DNA of 64,000 nucleotides from positions 22,206 to 86,205 of the forward strand of contig JAIMBH010000006.1 of NCBI GenBank assembly GCA_023511485.1. Direction: 5' to 3'. A model generated the notes under the pieces. The model made no database searches. It saw nothing but the letters and a program-made list of their open reading frames with translations, and was not told where the DNA came from. Shown here piece after piece: positions 28,285 through 37,219 of this stretch; the first letter of the stretch is position 1; every line of letters begins with the position of its first letter. Source of the stretch: Bacillota bacterium. Its GTDB lineage: Bacteria > Actinomycetota > Aquicultoria > Aquicultorales > Aquicultoraceae. Both the position numbers and the translations under genes were made by a program.

Positions 28285-29421
28285 CTATGCGCTTTTCAAT
28301 TTAAGCTTGCTTGCGAAGTCAATGAGCAGCCAGGGTTGGTAGATTTCACTGTAGGAGTTGTAGTTTGGGTTGGAGATATATTTATGCAAAGTTGCGTTTA
28401 TGCCGGGTAGCCCGTTGTTTGAGTTGCGGATGGTCGACTGCAGGAATAACGGCACAGAATGGCGAGATTTCTCAACCTGGTCTGCGGCATAGGCGATGAA
28501 TAGAAATGCTGCACCGTAGTTATTGTTTGAATAGGAGAAGCTGTTTGCCAGCTTAACGTTAGGGTTGTTTTTAAAATCGTTTACATAAAGTTTTGGATAA
28601 CCGCCATTTAGGTACTCGGCGTAGACCGCCATGCCCTCATCAAGCCAGGCGATATCTGCACCGCCGCCGACATAATAAAGCAAATGCTCAAACTCATGAG
28701 CAAGCGTGTTATATGCCTCAGAGGGCTCGTTTTTGACAACCTTTGAGTTGAGGTAAAGCATTGTTGTTTGATTCTGGCTGGCAATATCGTTTGGGTCGAA
28801 GTAGCCATCCATCTCTCCTAAATTGGTGATAAGTATACTTATGTGTGAAGCCCGTTTTGCAGCTGTTTCACTTGCAAAGTAGCTGATGTTCTTGGAATAA
28901 ATACGCTCGTCAAAGTGATCCAGGAGGGCAGTTACTGATTTGTTTGGGATTGGAGTTACCTGGTCTATCCATATATCGGTATGTTTTCCCACAGCGACTA
29001 AACTTGCTTTTAGTGTTCTAATTTTGCTCCTTGTGTTGAATTTATATATGCTGAATGAGCGTACTTGTCCAACACGGGCGGTATTTGGGATTGTCTGGGC
29101 CGTGGCAGAAAGATTTGCAGCTGGCTTTGAGATTGCTGCTGTGCTTGATTTGCCATTGCTGGTTGCGGCAATGGCGTTGCTTTTTTCGGCGGATTTTGTG
29201 TTTATAGTCAGTATAGTTGTGTTTCTTGCGGCAAGTTTTATCTGGTTGTGGTCTGCAGCGTTTCTGCTGCCTGCCTGGTGTAAGGCCGGCCATGCACAGC
29301 CAACTACCACTTTATCTATCGCATATATTGAAACGACTAGTGCTACGATAAGCAGTAAGTCAATGAGCTTAGAATACCGCTTATAGCTGCTTGATGATGC
29401 CATAAACACTCGTATGTACAC
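28285..29421 (-). CDS. Secreted or membrane-anchored zinc metallopeptidase-like protein
   Basis: 378 residues. One N-terminal membrane segment or signal anchor (LIDLLLIVALVVSIYAIDKVVVG) is followed by an Ala/Asn/Lys-rich linker. The catalytic region has LAHEFEHLLYYVGGG, an HExxH zinc site, and WLDEGMAVYAEYLNGG, whose Glu is likely the third ligand. This arrangement resembles M30/hyicolysin-like and MA-clan gluzincins. The start is GTG 29421; ATG 29403 is also possible. It probably acts outside the cell. The substrate is unknown. Confidence 0.75.
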   Translation of the reverse strand: MYIRVFMASSSSYKRYSKLIDLLLIVALVVSIYAIDKVVVGCAWPALHQAGSRNAADHNQIKLAARNTTILTINTKSAEKSNAIAATSNGKSSTAAISKPAANLSATAQTIPNTARVGQVRSFSIYKFNTRSKIRTLKASLVAVGKHTDIWIDQVTPIPNKSVTALLDHFDERIYSKNISYFASETAAKRASHISILITNLGEMDGYFDPNDIASQNQTTMLYLNSKVVKNEPSEAYNTLAHEFEHLLYYVGGGADIAWLDEGMAVYAEYLNGGYPKLYVNDFKNNPNVKLANSFSYSNNNYGAAFLFIAYAADQVEKSRHSVPLFLQSTIRNSNNGLPGINATLHKYISNPNYNSYSEIYQPWLLIDFASKLKLKSA

Positions 29422-29444
29422 CTACCGAACTATAGGTTGTCATG

Positions 29445-29460
29445 AACCAGTATACTGGTT
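29445..29460. promoter_or_regulatory. Perfect 16-bp palindrome in a divergent promoter region
   Basis: AACCAGTATACTGGTT equals its own reverse complement. It lies between the peptidase gene (-) and the pdtaS gene (+), an ideal place for a dimeric repressor of one or both. The binding protein cannot be named. Confidence 0.5.
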
Positions 29461-29532
29461 TACTCAGCTCAGAGCAATGACATGCGTAAGCTGTATTGCA
29501 GGCCATATAGTAAGAAGGAGAGAGTCAAATCA

Positions 29533-29661
29533 ATGCATCTGCATGAAAGACATGATAAAATCAAATCAACGATAGGGCTGTTCTTGGATGCAAGTTCCCA
29601 GCTCTATGTGGGGGAAATAGTTTGCAAACAGCAGATCCATACCGCAAGGTGGCTAATTTAG
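29533..29661 (+). CDS. Possible 42-residue leader ORF overlapping the pdtaS start
   Basis: The ATG at 29533 lies 12 bases after AAGGAG (29515-29520) and opens a 42-codon frame beginning MHLHERHDKIK. It ends inside the beginning of the kinase gene in another frame, with about 40 bases of overlap. It could couple translation to the TTG-started kinase gene, or be fortuitous. No homology is recognised. Confidence 0.3.
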   Translation: MHLHERHDKIKSTIGLFLDASSQLYVGEIVCKQQIHTARWLI

Positions 29662-31052
29662 GTGGTCAGGAAATAGAAAAGATCGAAGCGGTAGGCAGAA
29701 ATATCCAGCTTATCGCTGACTTAAGCTATTCGGATATTATCATATATTGTCCGGTAGGCAACGGCCAGATGGCTGTCGTAGCTGCAGCTAAACCCAACAC
29801 TTCAATATCGTTGAGGCCCGATATTGCAGTTGGCCAGATCATTAAAAAACCACCGAAAGCAGTGCTTGAAGCTTTTTCTGATGGCAAACGAGTTGAGGCA
29901 GATGGCAAAGATCCAAATGGTACTCCCATCCGGATTTACGCAATCCCTATAAAGTCTGGCGAACAAGTCATAGCTGTTATGACCAGCGAGCGCCGCTCAC
30001 CTGACGAATGGCGACCGAGTGAAATGGAAAAAATGTATATGGCCTCAGCAGATGACCTAATCCACATGATAGAAGAAGGAGTTGACGTTGGAATCAACTT
30101 CTCGCCTTCAAAAGAAGCAGGCGACGGCCTACTCCGTGTGGATTTTAACGGCAATATTACCTATGCGAGCCCAAATGCCGTCACGATTTATCGGCGGCTT
30201 GGCGTTCAGGATTCGCTGGTAGGTAGCTCGATATATAAACTTGGGCTTGATGAGACACCGATATCGAGCGCTCTAGAGGATCGCAAGGCAATCAGGCGCG
30301 AGGTAGTTGAAAAGGGTGTTACATTAATCAAGCGAGCAATTCCTTTAATTGAAAAAGACAGAGTAAAAGGGGTTGTTGCAATTGTGCGGGATATTACCGA
30401 TGTGCGTGCTCGAGAGCAGCAACTCAAGATAAAAGAGGCTACTATCAGAGAGATACACCATCGTGTTAAGAATAATCTTCAAACGATTGCAAGTCTTTTA
30501 AGGCTGCAATCGCGCAGGATGACATCGCCGGAGGCTCGCCAAGCTCTTTTAGAAAGTGTCGGGCGCATCTCAAGCATAGCCGTTGTGCATGAGGTTTTAT
30601 CGCAAAGCAGGAGCGGCACTTTAGATTTTAAAGAGATTGCTGACAACATTAACGCCATGATTCAAAGCAGTCTGGTTCATCCTGAGAAAAAGATAAGTAT
30701 TATTACCAAAGGGATGGGTGGACAAATACCGGCTCCTGTTGCTACTGCCCTTGCCCTTGTTTTAACCGAGTTAGTTCAAAACGCTGTTGAGCATGGGTAT
30801 GAAAAAAGAAAGGCCGGAAAGATTGTTATTGACCTTATGCGGCGCGGTAAATCGCTTACCATGACTGTTAGCGATGATGGGAACGGGCTACCAAAGGGTT
30901 TCAATATATCTAAAAACAGCAACCTAGGATTGCAAATAGTGCATACACTTGTTTCCGATGAACTTGGTGGTAGCTGGGATATGCAAAGCAACGGTGGGAC
31001 AAAAGTTATAGTGAAGGTACCGGTACCGGATGAGCAAAGTCAGATTCTTTAA
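29622..31052 (+). CDS. pdtaS: PdtaS-type sensor histidine kinase
   Basis: 476 residues, cytosolic. An N-terminal GAF-like kinase_N domain (LIADLSYSDIIIY, AAAKPNTSISLRPD) is typical of mycobacterial PdtaS. A PAS domain follows at about 165-265. The HisKA_2 dimer and phosphorylation helix is IREIHHRVKNNLQTIASLLRLQSRR, with phospho-His in H-H-R-V-K. The ATPase has TELVQNAVEHGYEKR, DDGNGLPKGF and LGLQIVHTLV. It would phosphorylate the adjacent ANTAR regulator at 31071. The start is TTG 29622 after GGGGGAAA. Confidence 0.9.
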   Translation: MQTADPYRKVANLGGQEIEKIEAVGRNIQLIADLSYSDIIIYCPVGNGQMAVVAAAKPNTSISLRPDIAVGQIIKKPPKAVLEAFSDGKRVEADGKDPNGTPIRIYAIPIKSGEQVIAVMTSERRSPDEWRPSEMEKMYMASADDLIHMIEEGVDVGINFSPSKEAGDGLLRVDFNGNITYASPNAVTIYRRLGVQDSLVGSSIYKLGLDETPISSALEDRKAIRREVVEKGVTLIKRAIPLIEKDRVKGVVAIVRDITDVRAREQQLKIKEATIREIHHRVKNNLQTIASLLRLQSRRMTSPEARQALLESVGRISSIAVVHEVLSQSRSGTLDFKEIADNINAMIQSSLVHPEKKISIITKGMGGQIPAPVATALALVLTELVQNAVEHGYEKRKAGKIVIDLMRRGKSLTMTVSDDGNGLPKGFNISKNSNLGLQIVHTLVSDELGGSWDMQSNGGTKVIVKVPVPDEQSQIL

Positions 31053-31070
31053 TCAAGTGAAGGGGTATAT

Positions 31071-31649
31071 ATGTCGAGGCTCAGGGTATTAATTGCTGAA
31101 GATGAAGCGATAATTCGTCTCGATTTAAAAGAGATTCTCGAGGAACTTGGGCATATAGTAGTTGGCGAGGCTTGGGATGGGGAGACGGCGCTAGAGCTGG
31201 CCGAAACATTGAAGCCCGACCTGGCAATTTTGGATATCAAGATGCCGGGGATGAACGGAATTGAGGTTGCACGATTGATAACCGCCGCAGGGATTTGTCC
31301 TGTTGTGATGCTTACGGCATATAGTCAGAAGTCTCTTATTGATGAGGCGATTAAGGCTGGAGCAATGGCTTATCTAGTTAAACCTTTTAACAAATCAGAT
31401 TTGCTGCCCGCTATCGAAGTTGCGCGCAGCCGGTTTTTGGAGATGCAGGAGCTTGAAAAGCAAGTTAGAAACCTGGAAGACAGGCTTGAAACACGTAAAT
31501 TGGTTGAGCGCGCAAAAGGCACGCTTATGAAAAAGCTCGACCTTGATGAAGCGAGTGCATTCAGGCAATTGCAGAAGTGGAGTATGGATAAGCAGCTATC
31601 ACTAAAGCAAGTTGCAGAGTCGATATTGAAGGCAGAAGAACAAATATAG
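31071..31649 (+). CDS. pdtaR: PdtaR-type ANTAR response regulator
   Basis: 192 residues. The receiver domain has the acidic pair in IAEDEAIIRLD, the phospho-acceptor Asp in LAILDIKMPGMNG, the Thr in MLTAY and the Lys in YLVKPF. A coiled-coil linker precedes the C-terminal ANTAR domain (about 135-190: LVERAKGTLMKKLDLDEASAFRQLQKWS). ANTAR domains bind paired RNA hairpins and stop intrinsic termination. It lies 18 bases after its cognate kinase gene. A candidate target leader is at 42320-42394. Confidence 0.93.
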   Translation: MSRLRVLIAEDEAIIRLDLKEILEELGHIVVGEAWDGETALELAETLKPDLAILDIKMPGMNGIEVARLITAAGICPVVMLTAYSQKSLIDEAIKAGAMAYLVKPFNKSDLLPAIEVARSRFLEMQELEKQVRNLEDRLETRKLVERAKGTLMKKLDLDEASAFRQLQKWSMDKQLSLKQVAESILKAEEQI

Positions 31650-31695
31650 GGTTCAGGACCCTGGCTTCTGACCCCTAGTAAGGAAGGTACTCTAG

Positions 31696-32223
31696 TTGAA
31701 GAAAAGTTTTTGGAGTTCTGTAGCAGAGTTTTTAGTCTTGCTTCTTGTTGCATATGTTTTAGCATTGGGAATCCGAATGTTTGTAGCAGAAAGAAGAGAT
31801 GTACCGACAGGTTCCATGGAGCCTACAATTCATGCAGGTGATTCACTTTTTACCGTAAAAGCCCTATATTACTTTAAAAATCCTGAACGTGGCGATATCG
31901 TTGTTTTTAATGTTCCAAAGAGTGTCGATCCGAAAGCAACGTTTCCCTGGGTTAAAAGAGTAATCGGATTACCTGGAGATACCGTTGAAATTCGTGATGG
32001 TAAGGTTTATGTGAACGGTAAAGTGTATAATGTTCCCGGAGCCAGTAAACCGAAGTACTCGTATGGTCCGGTAAGGGTCGAAGATAATATGCTCTTTGTG
32101 TTGGGAGATAACCGCAACCATAGCTTTGACGGTCACTACTGGGGTCAGCTCCCAAGAGAAAATGTTATTGCTAAGGCTGTTTTTGTCTTCTGGCCACCAA
32201 AAGACGCAAAATTGTTAAAGTAA
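31696..32223 (+). CDS. lepB: Signal peptidase I
   Basis: 175-residue type I signal peptidase with one N-terminal membrane segment (EFLVLLLVAYVLALGI). The catalytic Ser is in VPTGSMEPTI, the catalytic Lys in WVKRVIGLPGD, and box E is LGDNRNHSFDGHYWG. It cleaves Sec and Tat signal peptides outside the membrane. TTG 31696 follows AAGGAAGG. Only 17 bases separate it from hypF, so it may be co-transcribed with the hydrogenase maturation genes, whose Tat substrate needs processing. Confidence 0.94.
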   Translation: MKKSFWSSVAEFLVLLLVAYVLALGIRMFVAERRDVPTGSMEPTIHAGDSLFTVKALYYFKNPERGDIVVFNVPKSVDPKATFPWVKRVIGLPGDTVEIRDGKVYVNGKVYNVPGASKPKYSYGPVRVEDNMLFVLGDNRNHSFDGHYWGQLPRENVIAKAVFVFWPPKDAKLLK

Positions 32224-32240
32224 GAGCAATGGAGTAACTC

Positions 32241-34520
32241 ATGGTGCGCTTAGCCCATGAAGAAAGGGCAGTAGAGATTCGCGTTACGGGCATTGTACAA
32301 GGTGTCGGCTTTCGTCCTCATGTTTATAAATCTGCCGTTTCCCTTGGGTTAAACGGTTGGGTGATAAACACTACGGCAGGTGTTACCATAAGGCTCGAAG
32401 GCGAAGCTAGAAAGGTAGCGCAATTTATTGATGATCTCCGTGAGTTTCCGCCACCACTGTCTCGCATCGAGAGACTATCGGTAAAAGATGTAGAGCTGGA
32501 GGGATTTAGCACATTTTTTATCCACGAGAGTCAAAGCGTCTCCGACACCGATGTATCCATCCCTCCCGATGTCGGAACCTGTCCGGATTGCCTGCGCGAG
32601 TTTTGGAATGCAAAAGACCGCCGGTACGGCTATCCATTCATTAATTGCGTCAATTGCGGACCGCGTTTTTCTATAACCCGCGCCGCACCATACGACCGTA
32701 AAAATACGTCTATGCAGGCTTTTAAGATGTGTAAGGACTGCGCTGCCGAGTACAGAGATCCCACCGACCGTCGGTTCCATGCGGAGCCAAATGCCTGTCC
32801 GGCCTGCGGTCCGCAACTGATGCTAACATCTGCAGATGGAGCACCTATTAATGAAGATATCCGCGCTCTTTTAAAGATGGGATACATCTTAGCTATCAAG
32901 GGAATTGGTGGGTATCACCTTGCCTGCAACGCGCACAATTCTCGCGCGGTGCGTCTACTTCGCGAGAGGAAGAGGCGTCATGCAAAGCCTTTTGCACTGA
33001 TGTGCCGAGATTTGGAGACTGTTCGTAGGTATTGCAGGCTATCAGCTCGCGAAGAAGAGGTTTTAACGTCTCCGGCGCGGCCAATTGTGCTTCTTGAGAG
33101 AAGACTCTCAAGCGAACTCTGCGAGGATATAGCCCCGGGTCTTGATACGCTTGGCGTAATGCTTCCGTACACCGCTCTTCACTACGGGCTTTTTGATGAA
33201 GAGCTTTCTATACTGGTAATGACAAGCGCCAATATCAGCGGTGACCCACTCATCATAACCGAAGAAGATGCCTACGCGCACTTAAGCGACCTGGCGGATG
33301 CATTTGTCATACACAAGCGTGAGATAGTAAACAGGGCCGACGATTCGGTTGTCATGCTATTTGATAAAAATCCCTACTTAATACGGCGCTCGCGGGGGTA
33401 TGTGCCCCAGGGTATACGGCTTCCCCTTACCGTGTCTGCAGTTTTTGCGGCAGGTGGCGACCTGAAAAGCGTGTTTGCCTACGCCCAAAAAGACAAGGCA
33501 ATTTTAAGCCAGTACTTTGGGGACCTAGATAATCTTAAGAATCTTGACGCGTATAAAAAAGGTGCCCAGTTTTTTAGCGAGTTTTTAAAAATCAGGCCCG
33601 AGAAAGTTGTCTGCGACCTGCATCCCGACTATGTGAGTGCCAAGTTTGCCCAAGCATATGCCCAAGACCTTAATATGCCGCTTATAAAGGTGCAGCATCA
33701 CAAGGCGCATTTTGCATCAGCCATGGCTGATAACAATTTAAACGAAAAGGTCTTAGGTATTGTCTGCGACGGCACGGGCTATGGAGAAGACGGCACCGTT
33801 TGGGGCTTTGAGTTTTTCTACGGCGATTATTACGGTATTGAGAGGGTTGGCTCACTTATGCCTTTCATCCAGCCTCGGGGTGACGGTGTTATCAAGAACC
33901 CTCTTCAGATGGCCGCAGTTTTGCTTTTTGATATGTGGGAAGATAAAGACAAGGTTCTTGAAGTATTGCCAGACAGCGGTGGGCTTTTGCCCTTTGTCGA
34001 AGCTCAGATAAAAAGCGATTCTTTAGGTATAGCCTCATCAAGCTGCGGCAGGCTCTTTGATGCTGCTGCCGCACTATGCGGTTTTACAGGCAGAGTGACT
34101 TACGAGGGAGAAGCTGCCATGCGCATGGAAGCTATGGCACATAGAGCTTCTGAAGCCAAACCATACGGTTACGAGATAATAGAAGACAAGATGCTTTACT
34201 TATCTTGGAGCTTTGTAAGAGACATGGCTGAGGACAAACTAAGAGGTACCAACGCTGACATGCTTGCAGCGCGTTTTCACCAAACAATCGCAACAGCAAT
34301 CTGCGATATGATAAAAAGACTTGCCGCCCGTTACAGGACAGACAAAGTAGTTTTTTCGGGAGGTACTTTTCAAAATCGCTTTATTGCAAGCAGATTAGCC
34401 AAAGCTCTTCCCAGGTATAGCATAGAGCCCTACTTTCACCGTCAGGTACCAACGAACGATGGCGGAATAGCGCTGGGACAGCTTTTGTTAGCTGCTGGCG
34501 ACAACAGTACAGGGCTTTAG
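32241..34520 (+). CDS. hypF: Carbamoyltransferase HypF
   Basis: 759 residues. It makes the CN ligands of the [NiFe] site by transferring carbamoyl from carbamoyl phosphate to HypE. Domains in order: acylphosphatase (about 8-95, GIVQGVGFRPHVY); two zinc fingers (CPDCLREF ... NCVNCGPRF, CKDCAAEYRD ... NACPACGPQ); YrdC-like (about 200-390, KGIGGYHLACNA); Kae1-like carbamoyltransferase (about 395-755, KVQHHKAHFASAMADN, VVFSGGTFQNR). It is complete. It is followed by hypC-D-E 150 bases later. Confidence 0.96.
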   Translation: MVRLAHEERAVEIRVTGIVQGVGFRPHVYKSAVSLGLNGWVINTTAGVTIRLEGEARKVAQFIDDLREFPPPLSRIERLSVKDVELEGFSTFFIHESQSVSDTDVSIPPDVGTCPDCLREFWNAKDRRYGYPFINCVNCGPRFSITRAAPYDRKNTSMQAFKMCKDCAAEYRDPTDRRFHAEPNACPACGPQLMLTSADGAPINEDIRALLKMGYILAIKGIGGYHLACNAHNSRAVRLLRERKRRHAKPFALMCRDLETVRRYCRLSAREEEVLTSPARPIVLLERRLSSELCEDIAPGLDTLGVMLPYTALHYGLFDEELSILVMTSANISGDPLIITEEDAYAHLSDLADAFVIHKREIVNRADDSVVMLFDKNPYLIRRSRGYVPQGIRLPLTVSAVFAAGGDLKSVFAYAQKDKAILSQYFGDLDNLKNLDAYKKGAQFFSEFLKIRPEKVVCDLHPDYVSAKFAQAYAQDLNMPLIKVQHHKAHFASAMADNNLNEKVLGIVCDGTGYGEDGTVWGFEFFYGDYYGIERVGSLMPFIQPRGDGVIKNPLQMAAVLLFDMWEDKDKVLEVLPDSGGLLPFVEAQIKSDSLGIASSSCGRLFDAAAALCGFTGRVTYEGEAAMRMEAMAHRASEAKPYGYEIIEDKMLYLSWSFVRDMAEDKLRGTNADMLAARFHQTIATAICDMIKRLAARYRTDKVVFSGGTFQNRFIASRLAKALPRYSIEPYFHRQVPTNDGGIALGQLLLAAGDNSTGL

Positions 34521-34525
34521 CCCTG
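34510..34525. other. Small palindrome at the hypF stop
   Basis: CAGGGCT-TT-AGCCCTG overlaps the hypF stop codon. No T-tract follows. It resembles the element near 26379-26395. Confidence 0.35.
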
Positions 34526-34672
34526 TTTAGCAGTCGTAAGGTTGTAAAGGGCTGTACTACTTTTTGTTTGGTGCCTAAAGGGCAGCACTACGGCTTTTAA
34601 TTTCTTGCCAGGTTGGGTATTAACATAGCGCAAGTGCATAACTTTCTAATTAAACCAGGAGGATTACAGCGC

Positions 34673-34903
34673 ATGTGTCTTGCCGTTCCATCAAAGATCG
34701 TCTCGATAGACGAGGGTGGTTTTACCGCCGATGTTGATGTCTTAGGAAACATAAAGAAGGTGGGTATTATCCTTGTTCCAAATGCAAGCGTTGGAAATTG
34801 GGTACTAGTTCATGCTGGGCAGGCGATTAGTGTAGTTTCAGAGGAAGAGGCAAGTGCTTCACTTGAGACGTGGGAGGAAGTACTCCGTGATTACGAAGCT
34901 TGA
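34673..34903 (+). CDS. hypC: Hydrogenase maturation chaperone HypC
   Basis: 76 residues. The essential Cys is at position 2 (MCLAVPSKIVSIDEGG), which fixes the start at ATG 34673 after CAGGAGG. HypC carries the Fe(CN)2CO unit with HypD and delivers it to the large subunit. Its end overlaps the start of hypD by 17 bases. Confidence 0.96.
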   Translation: MCLAVPSKIVSIDEGGFTADVDVLGNIKKVGIILVPNASVGNWVLVHAGQAISVVSEEEASASLETWEEVLRDYEA

Positions 34904-35978
34904 TAAGAAAAGATATTTCCAGCTACTAACAGAGAAATTGCATGAGGTCGCAGCCCGCCCAGTTAAGCTGATGGAGGTATGTGGCACGCACACGATGGCG
35001 ATAGGCAAAGCTGGCATTAGAGGTGTGCTACCGCAGCAGGTCGAGCTTATCTCCGGGCCTGGATGTCCGGTTTGCGTGACCGCCGATGCCGATATCGATG
35101 CCTTTATGCAACTAGCAGAGGATAATAGGGTAACCATTGCAACATATGGCGATATGATGCGTGTACCCGGCACTAAAGGGAGTCTGGCCGAGCTCAAGGC
35201 AAGGGGCGCGGATATAAGATTAGTCTACTCGGCACTGGAGGCGCTGTCATTTGCAAGGGCCGAGCCATCCCGTGAGATAGTATTTCTTGGGGTTGGTTTT
35301 GAGACAACTGCACCTGCTACCGCACATGCCGTTAAAGTGGCGAAGCAGGAAGGCTTAGCAAACTTTAGCATCTACAACCTTCATAAGACAGTACCTGAAG
35401 CTTTAAGGGTTCTGGTCCAAGATAAAGCGACAAGCATCGATGGATTTATACTTCCCGGTCATGTAAGCGTTATTATCGGAGAGGCTCCATACCAGTTTCT
35501 CGCTGAGGAATTCGGAGCGGTGGGGGCTATCGCTGGGTTTGAGCCGCCCGAGATAATGGTTGCGGTATTAAAGCTTGTAAAAGATATAAACGCGGGCAAG
35601 CCGGTAATAACGAATCTTTACCGCAAAGTCGTGCGCTCGGAAGGCAATATAGTTGCACAGCGGTTGCTTGATGAGGTCTTCAAAAAGTCGAGTGCCGAAT
35701 GGCGCGGCCTTGGGGTGATTCCTGGTAGCGGTCTTGCACTTAGAGAAGAGTTTGAGCAGTTTGATGCAGCCCGGAAATTTGCAGTTGAACGAAGAAGCGT
35801 AAAATTTCACTCAGGGTGCCGCTGCGGCGAGATCTTAAAAGGCGTCATCAAACCAAAGCAATGCGCTCTGTTTGGCAGGCGCTGTACTCCTGATAATCCA
35901 GTAGGTCCATGTATGGTGTCAAGCGAAGGAACATGTGCAGCTTATTATCTCTACCATGGGGGCGAAGAAGTTGTCTGA
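34887..35978 (+). CDS. hypD: Hydrogenase maturation protein HypD
   Basis: 363 residues and a [4Fe-4S] protein, the scaffold on which the Fe(CN)2CO group is assembled. The motifs are LMEVCGTHTMAIGKAG, SGPGCPVCVT, LGVGFETTAPATAH, LPGHVSVIIG, and a C-terminal Cys-rich region SGCRCGEILKG through CALFGRRCTPDNPVGPC. GTG 34887 is chosen: GGGAGG lies 9 bases upstream, within the end of hypC. Confidence 0.96.
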   Translation: MITKLDKKRYFQLLTEKLHEVAARPVKLMEVCGTHTMAIGKAGIRGVLPQQVELISGPGCPVCVTADADIDAFMQLAEDNRVTIATYGDMMRVPGTKGSLAELKARGADIRLVYSALEALSFARAEPSREIVFLGVGFETTAPATAHAVKVAKQEGLANFSIYNLHKTVPEALRVLVQDKATSIDGFILPGHVSVIIGEAPYQFLAEEFGAVGAIAGFEPPEIMVAVLKLVKDINAGKPVITNLYRKVVRSEGNIVAQRLLDEVFKKSSAEWRGLGVIPGSGLALREEFEQFDAARKFAVERRSVKFHSGCRCGEILKGVIKPKQCALFGRRCTPDNPVGPCMVSSEGTCAAYYLYHGGEEVV

Positions 35979-36969
35979 AAAGGTACGTTTAGCTCATGGC
36001 AGTGGCGGTGAGATGACTGCGCGGCTTATCGAAGAAGTCTTTTATACTTATCTAGGCGGTGATCTAAAGAGTGCAAATGACTCGGCCATTTTAGAGCTCG
36101 GCGGCAGGGCCGCATTTACCACCGATTCATTTGTTATTAGTCCGCTCTTCTTTCCGGGAGGTGACATCGGAAAACTTGCCTTTTGTGGAACGGTAAATGA
36201 CCTTGCTGCTGCTGGAGCCAAACCGGTTGCTCTATCCGCCTCGTTTATAATCGAAGAAGGGATGGATATTGCAGAGCTTAAGCTTATTGTAATGAGTATG
36301 GGTGAGATAGCTCGCCAGACCGGCATACCCGTAGTTGCTGGAGATACAAAAGTCGTCGATAGCGGGAGCGCGGACAAGCTATTCATTACCACATCCGGTA
36401 TTGGAATAATCCCCGAGGGAGTTGACTATCACCCGCGCTATATCCAGCAAGGTGATAAGATAATTATAAGCGGCACCGTAGGTGATCATGGCTATTGCAT
36501 TACCACTATTCGTGAGGGTATTGATATCCAAAGCTCTGTTATGAGTGACTGCCAGCCACTGCACGGGCTTGTTTCGTTGCTGACTCACTTTGCACGAGAT
36601 GTGCGTGCGGTGCGCGATGCTACACGCGGGGGGCTAGGGACGGTCCTTAACGAGTGGGCTCAGCAAAGCAACCGGGGCATCCTTGTTTTTGAGAATTTAA
36701 TACCGGTAAAAGATGAGGTAAAAGGCGGATGTTCGCTTCTTGGCATTGAGCCCATATATCTTGCTAACGAAGGCAAGATGGTCTTCGCTGTTGCACCTGA
36801 GATAGCCGGCCAAGTCATAGATATTTTAAGAAACCATCCCGCTGGAAGCGATGCCGCCATCATAGGTGAAGTTACTGCCGGAAATCCACAGGTAATAATG
36901 GAAACTGAGTGGGGGACAAAAAGAATAGTGCCTGTACCTCGTGGCGAGATACTGCCAAGAATCTGTTAG
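35956..36969 (+). CDS. hypE: Hydrogenase maturation protein HypE
   Basis: PurM-like ATPase that dehydrates the carbamoyl group on its own C-terminal Cys to thiocyanate. N-terminal motifs are VRLAHGSGGEMTARLIEE and NDSAILEL, the core includes AAGAKPVALSASFIIEEG, and the C-terminus ends P-R-I-C as required. The start is ambiguous. ATG 35956 (337 residues) fits homologues, while GTG 35935 has a GAAGGA upstream. Both overlap hypD. hypA and hypB are not in the window. Confidence 0.95.
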   Translation: MGAKKLSEKVRLAHGSGGEMTARLIEEVFYTYLGGDLKSANDSAILELGGRAAFTTDSFVISPLFFPGGDIGKLAFCGTVNDLAAAGAKPVALSASFIIEEGMDIAELKLIVMSMGEIARQTGIPVVAGDTKVVDSGSADKLFITTSGIGIIPEGVDYHPRYIQQGDKIIISGTVGDHGYCITTIREGIDIQSSVMSDCQPLHGLVSLLTHFARDVRAVRDATRGGLGTVLNEWAQQSNRGILVFENLIPVKDEVKGGCSLLGIEPIYLANEGKMVFAVAPEIAGQVIDILRNHPAGSDAAIIGEVTAGNPQVIMETEWGTKRIVPVPRGEILPRIC

Positions 36970-37074
36970 GTTTAAAGACCATGTTGATAACAATCCACTC
37001 CTTGCCCACCTATTAGCCCAAAGAGGTGATGGCGCAATAAAGAGGTAATAGCGTAATCTTGGTTTTGAGAATTA

Positions 37075-37092
37075 TTTCTCAATGTTTTGGGT
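37075..37092. promoter_or_regulatory. Inverted repeat upstream of the hydrogenase operon
   Basis: TTGAGAA-TTAT-TTCTCAA is a perfect 7-bp inverted repeat 128 bases before the small-subunit start. It resembles Fur-family operators (TGAGAAT...ATTCTCA) with one extra base. The remaining 36970-37219 sequence shows no clear promoter. Confidence 0.4.
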
Positions 37093-37219
37093 AAATAACT
37101 TATTGATTAGTTAACTGAGTCAGAAAGGCGGTGGGGGTATAGGAAAAGCTTCGTTTTTCTCCAGACATGTCCTTTTGTAAAGCAAGACCATGGTGCATAA
37201 GGGGAGGTGTAGATGGTTT

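Noticed and set aside
28112..28342. Small Cys-containing + strand ORF with a repeated T-Y-R-C-K unit after the K+ channel
   Set aside because: It comes from a short tandem duplication around the channel stop codon, without a ribosome site or family.
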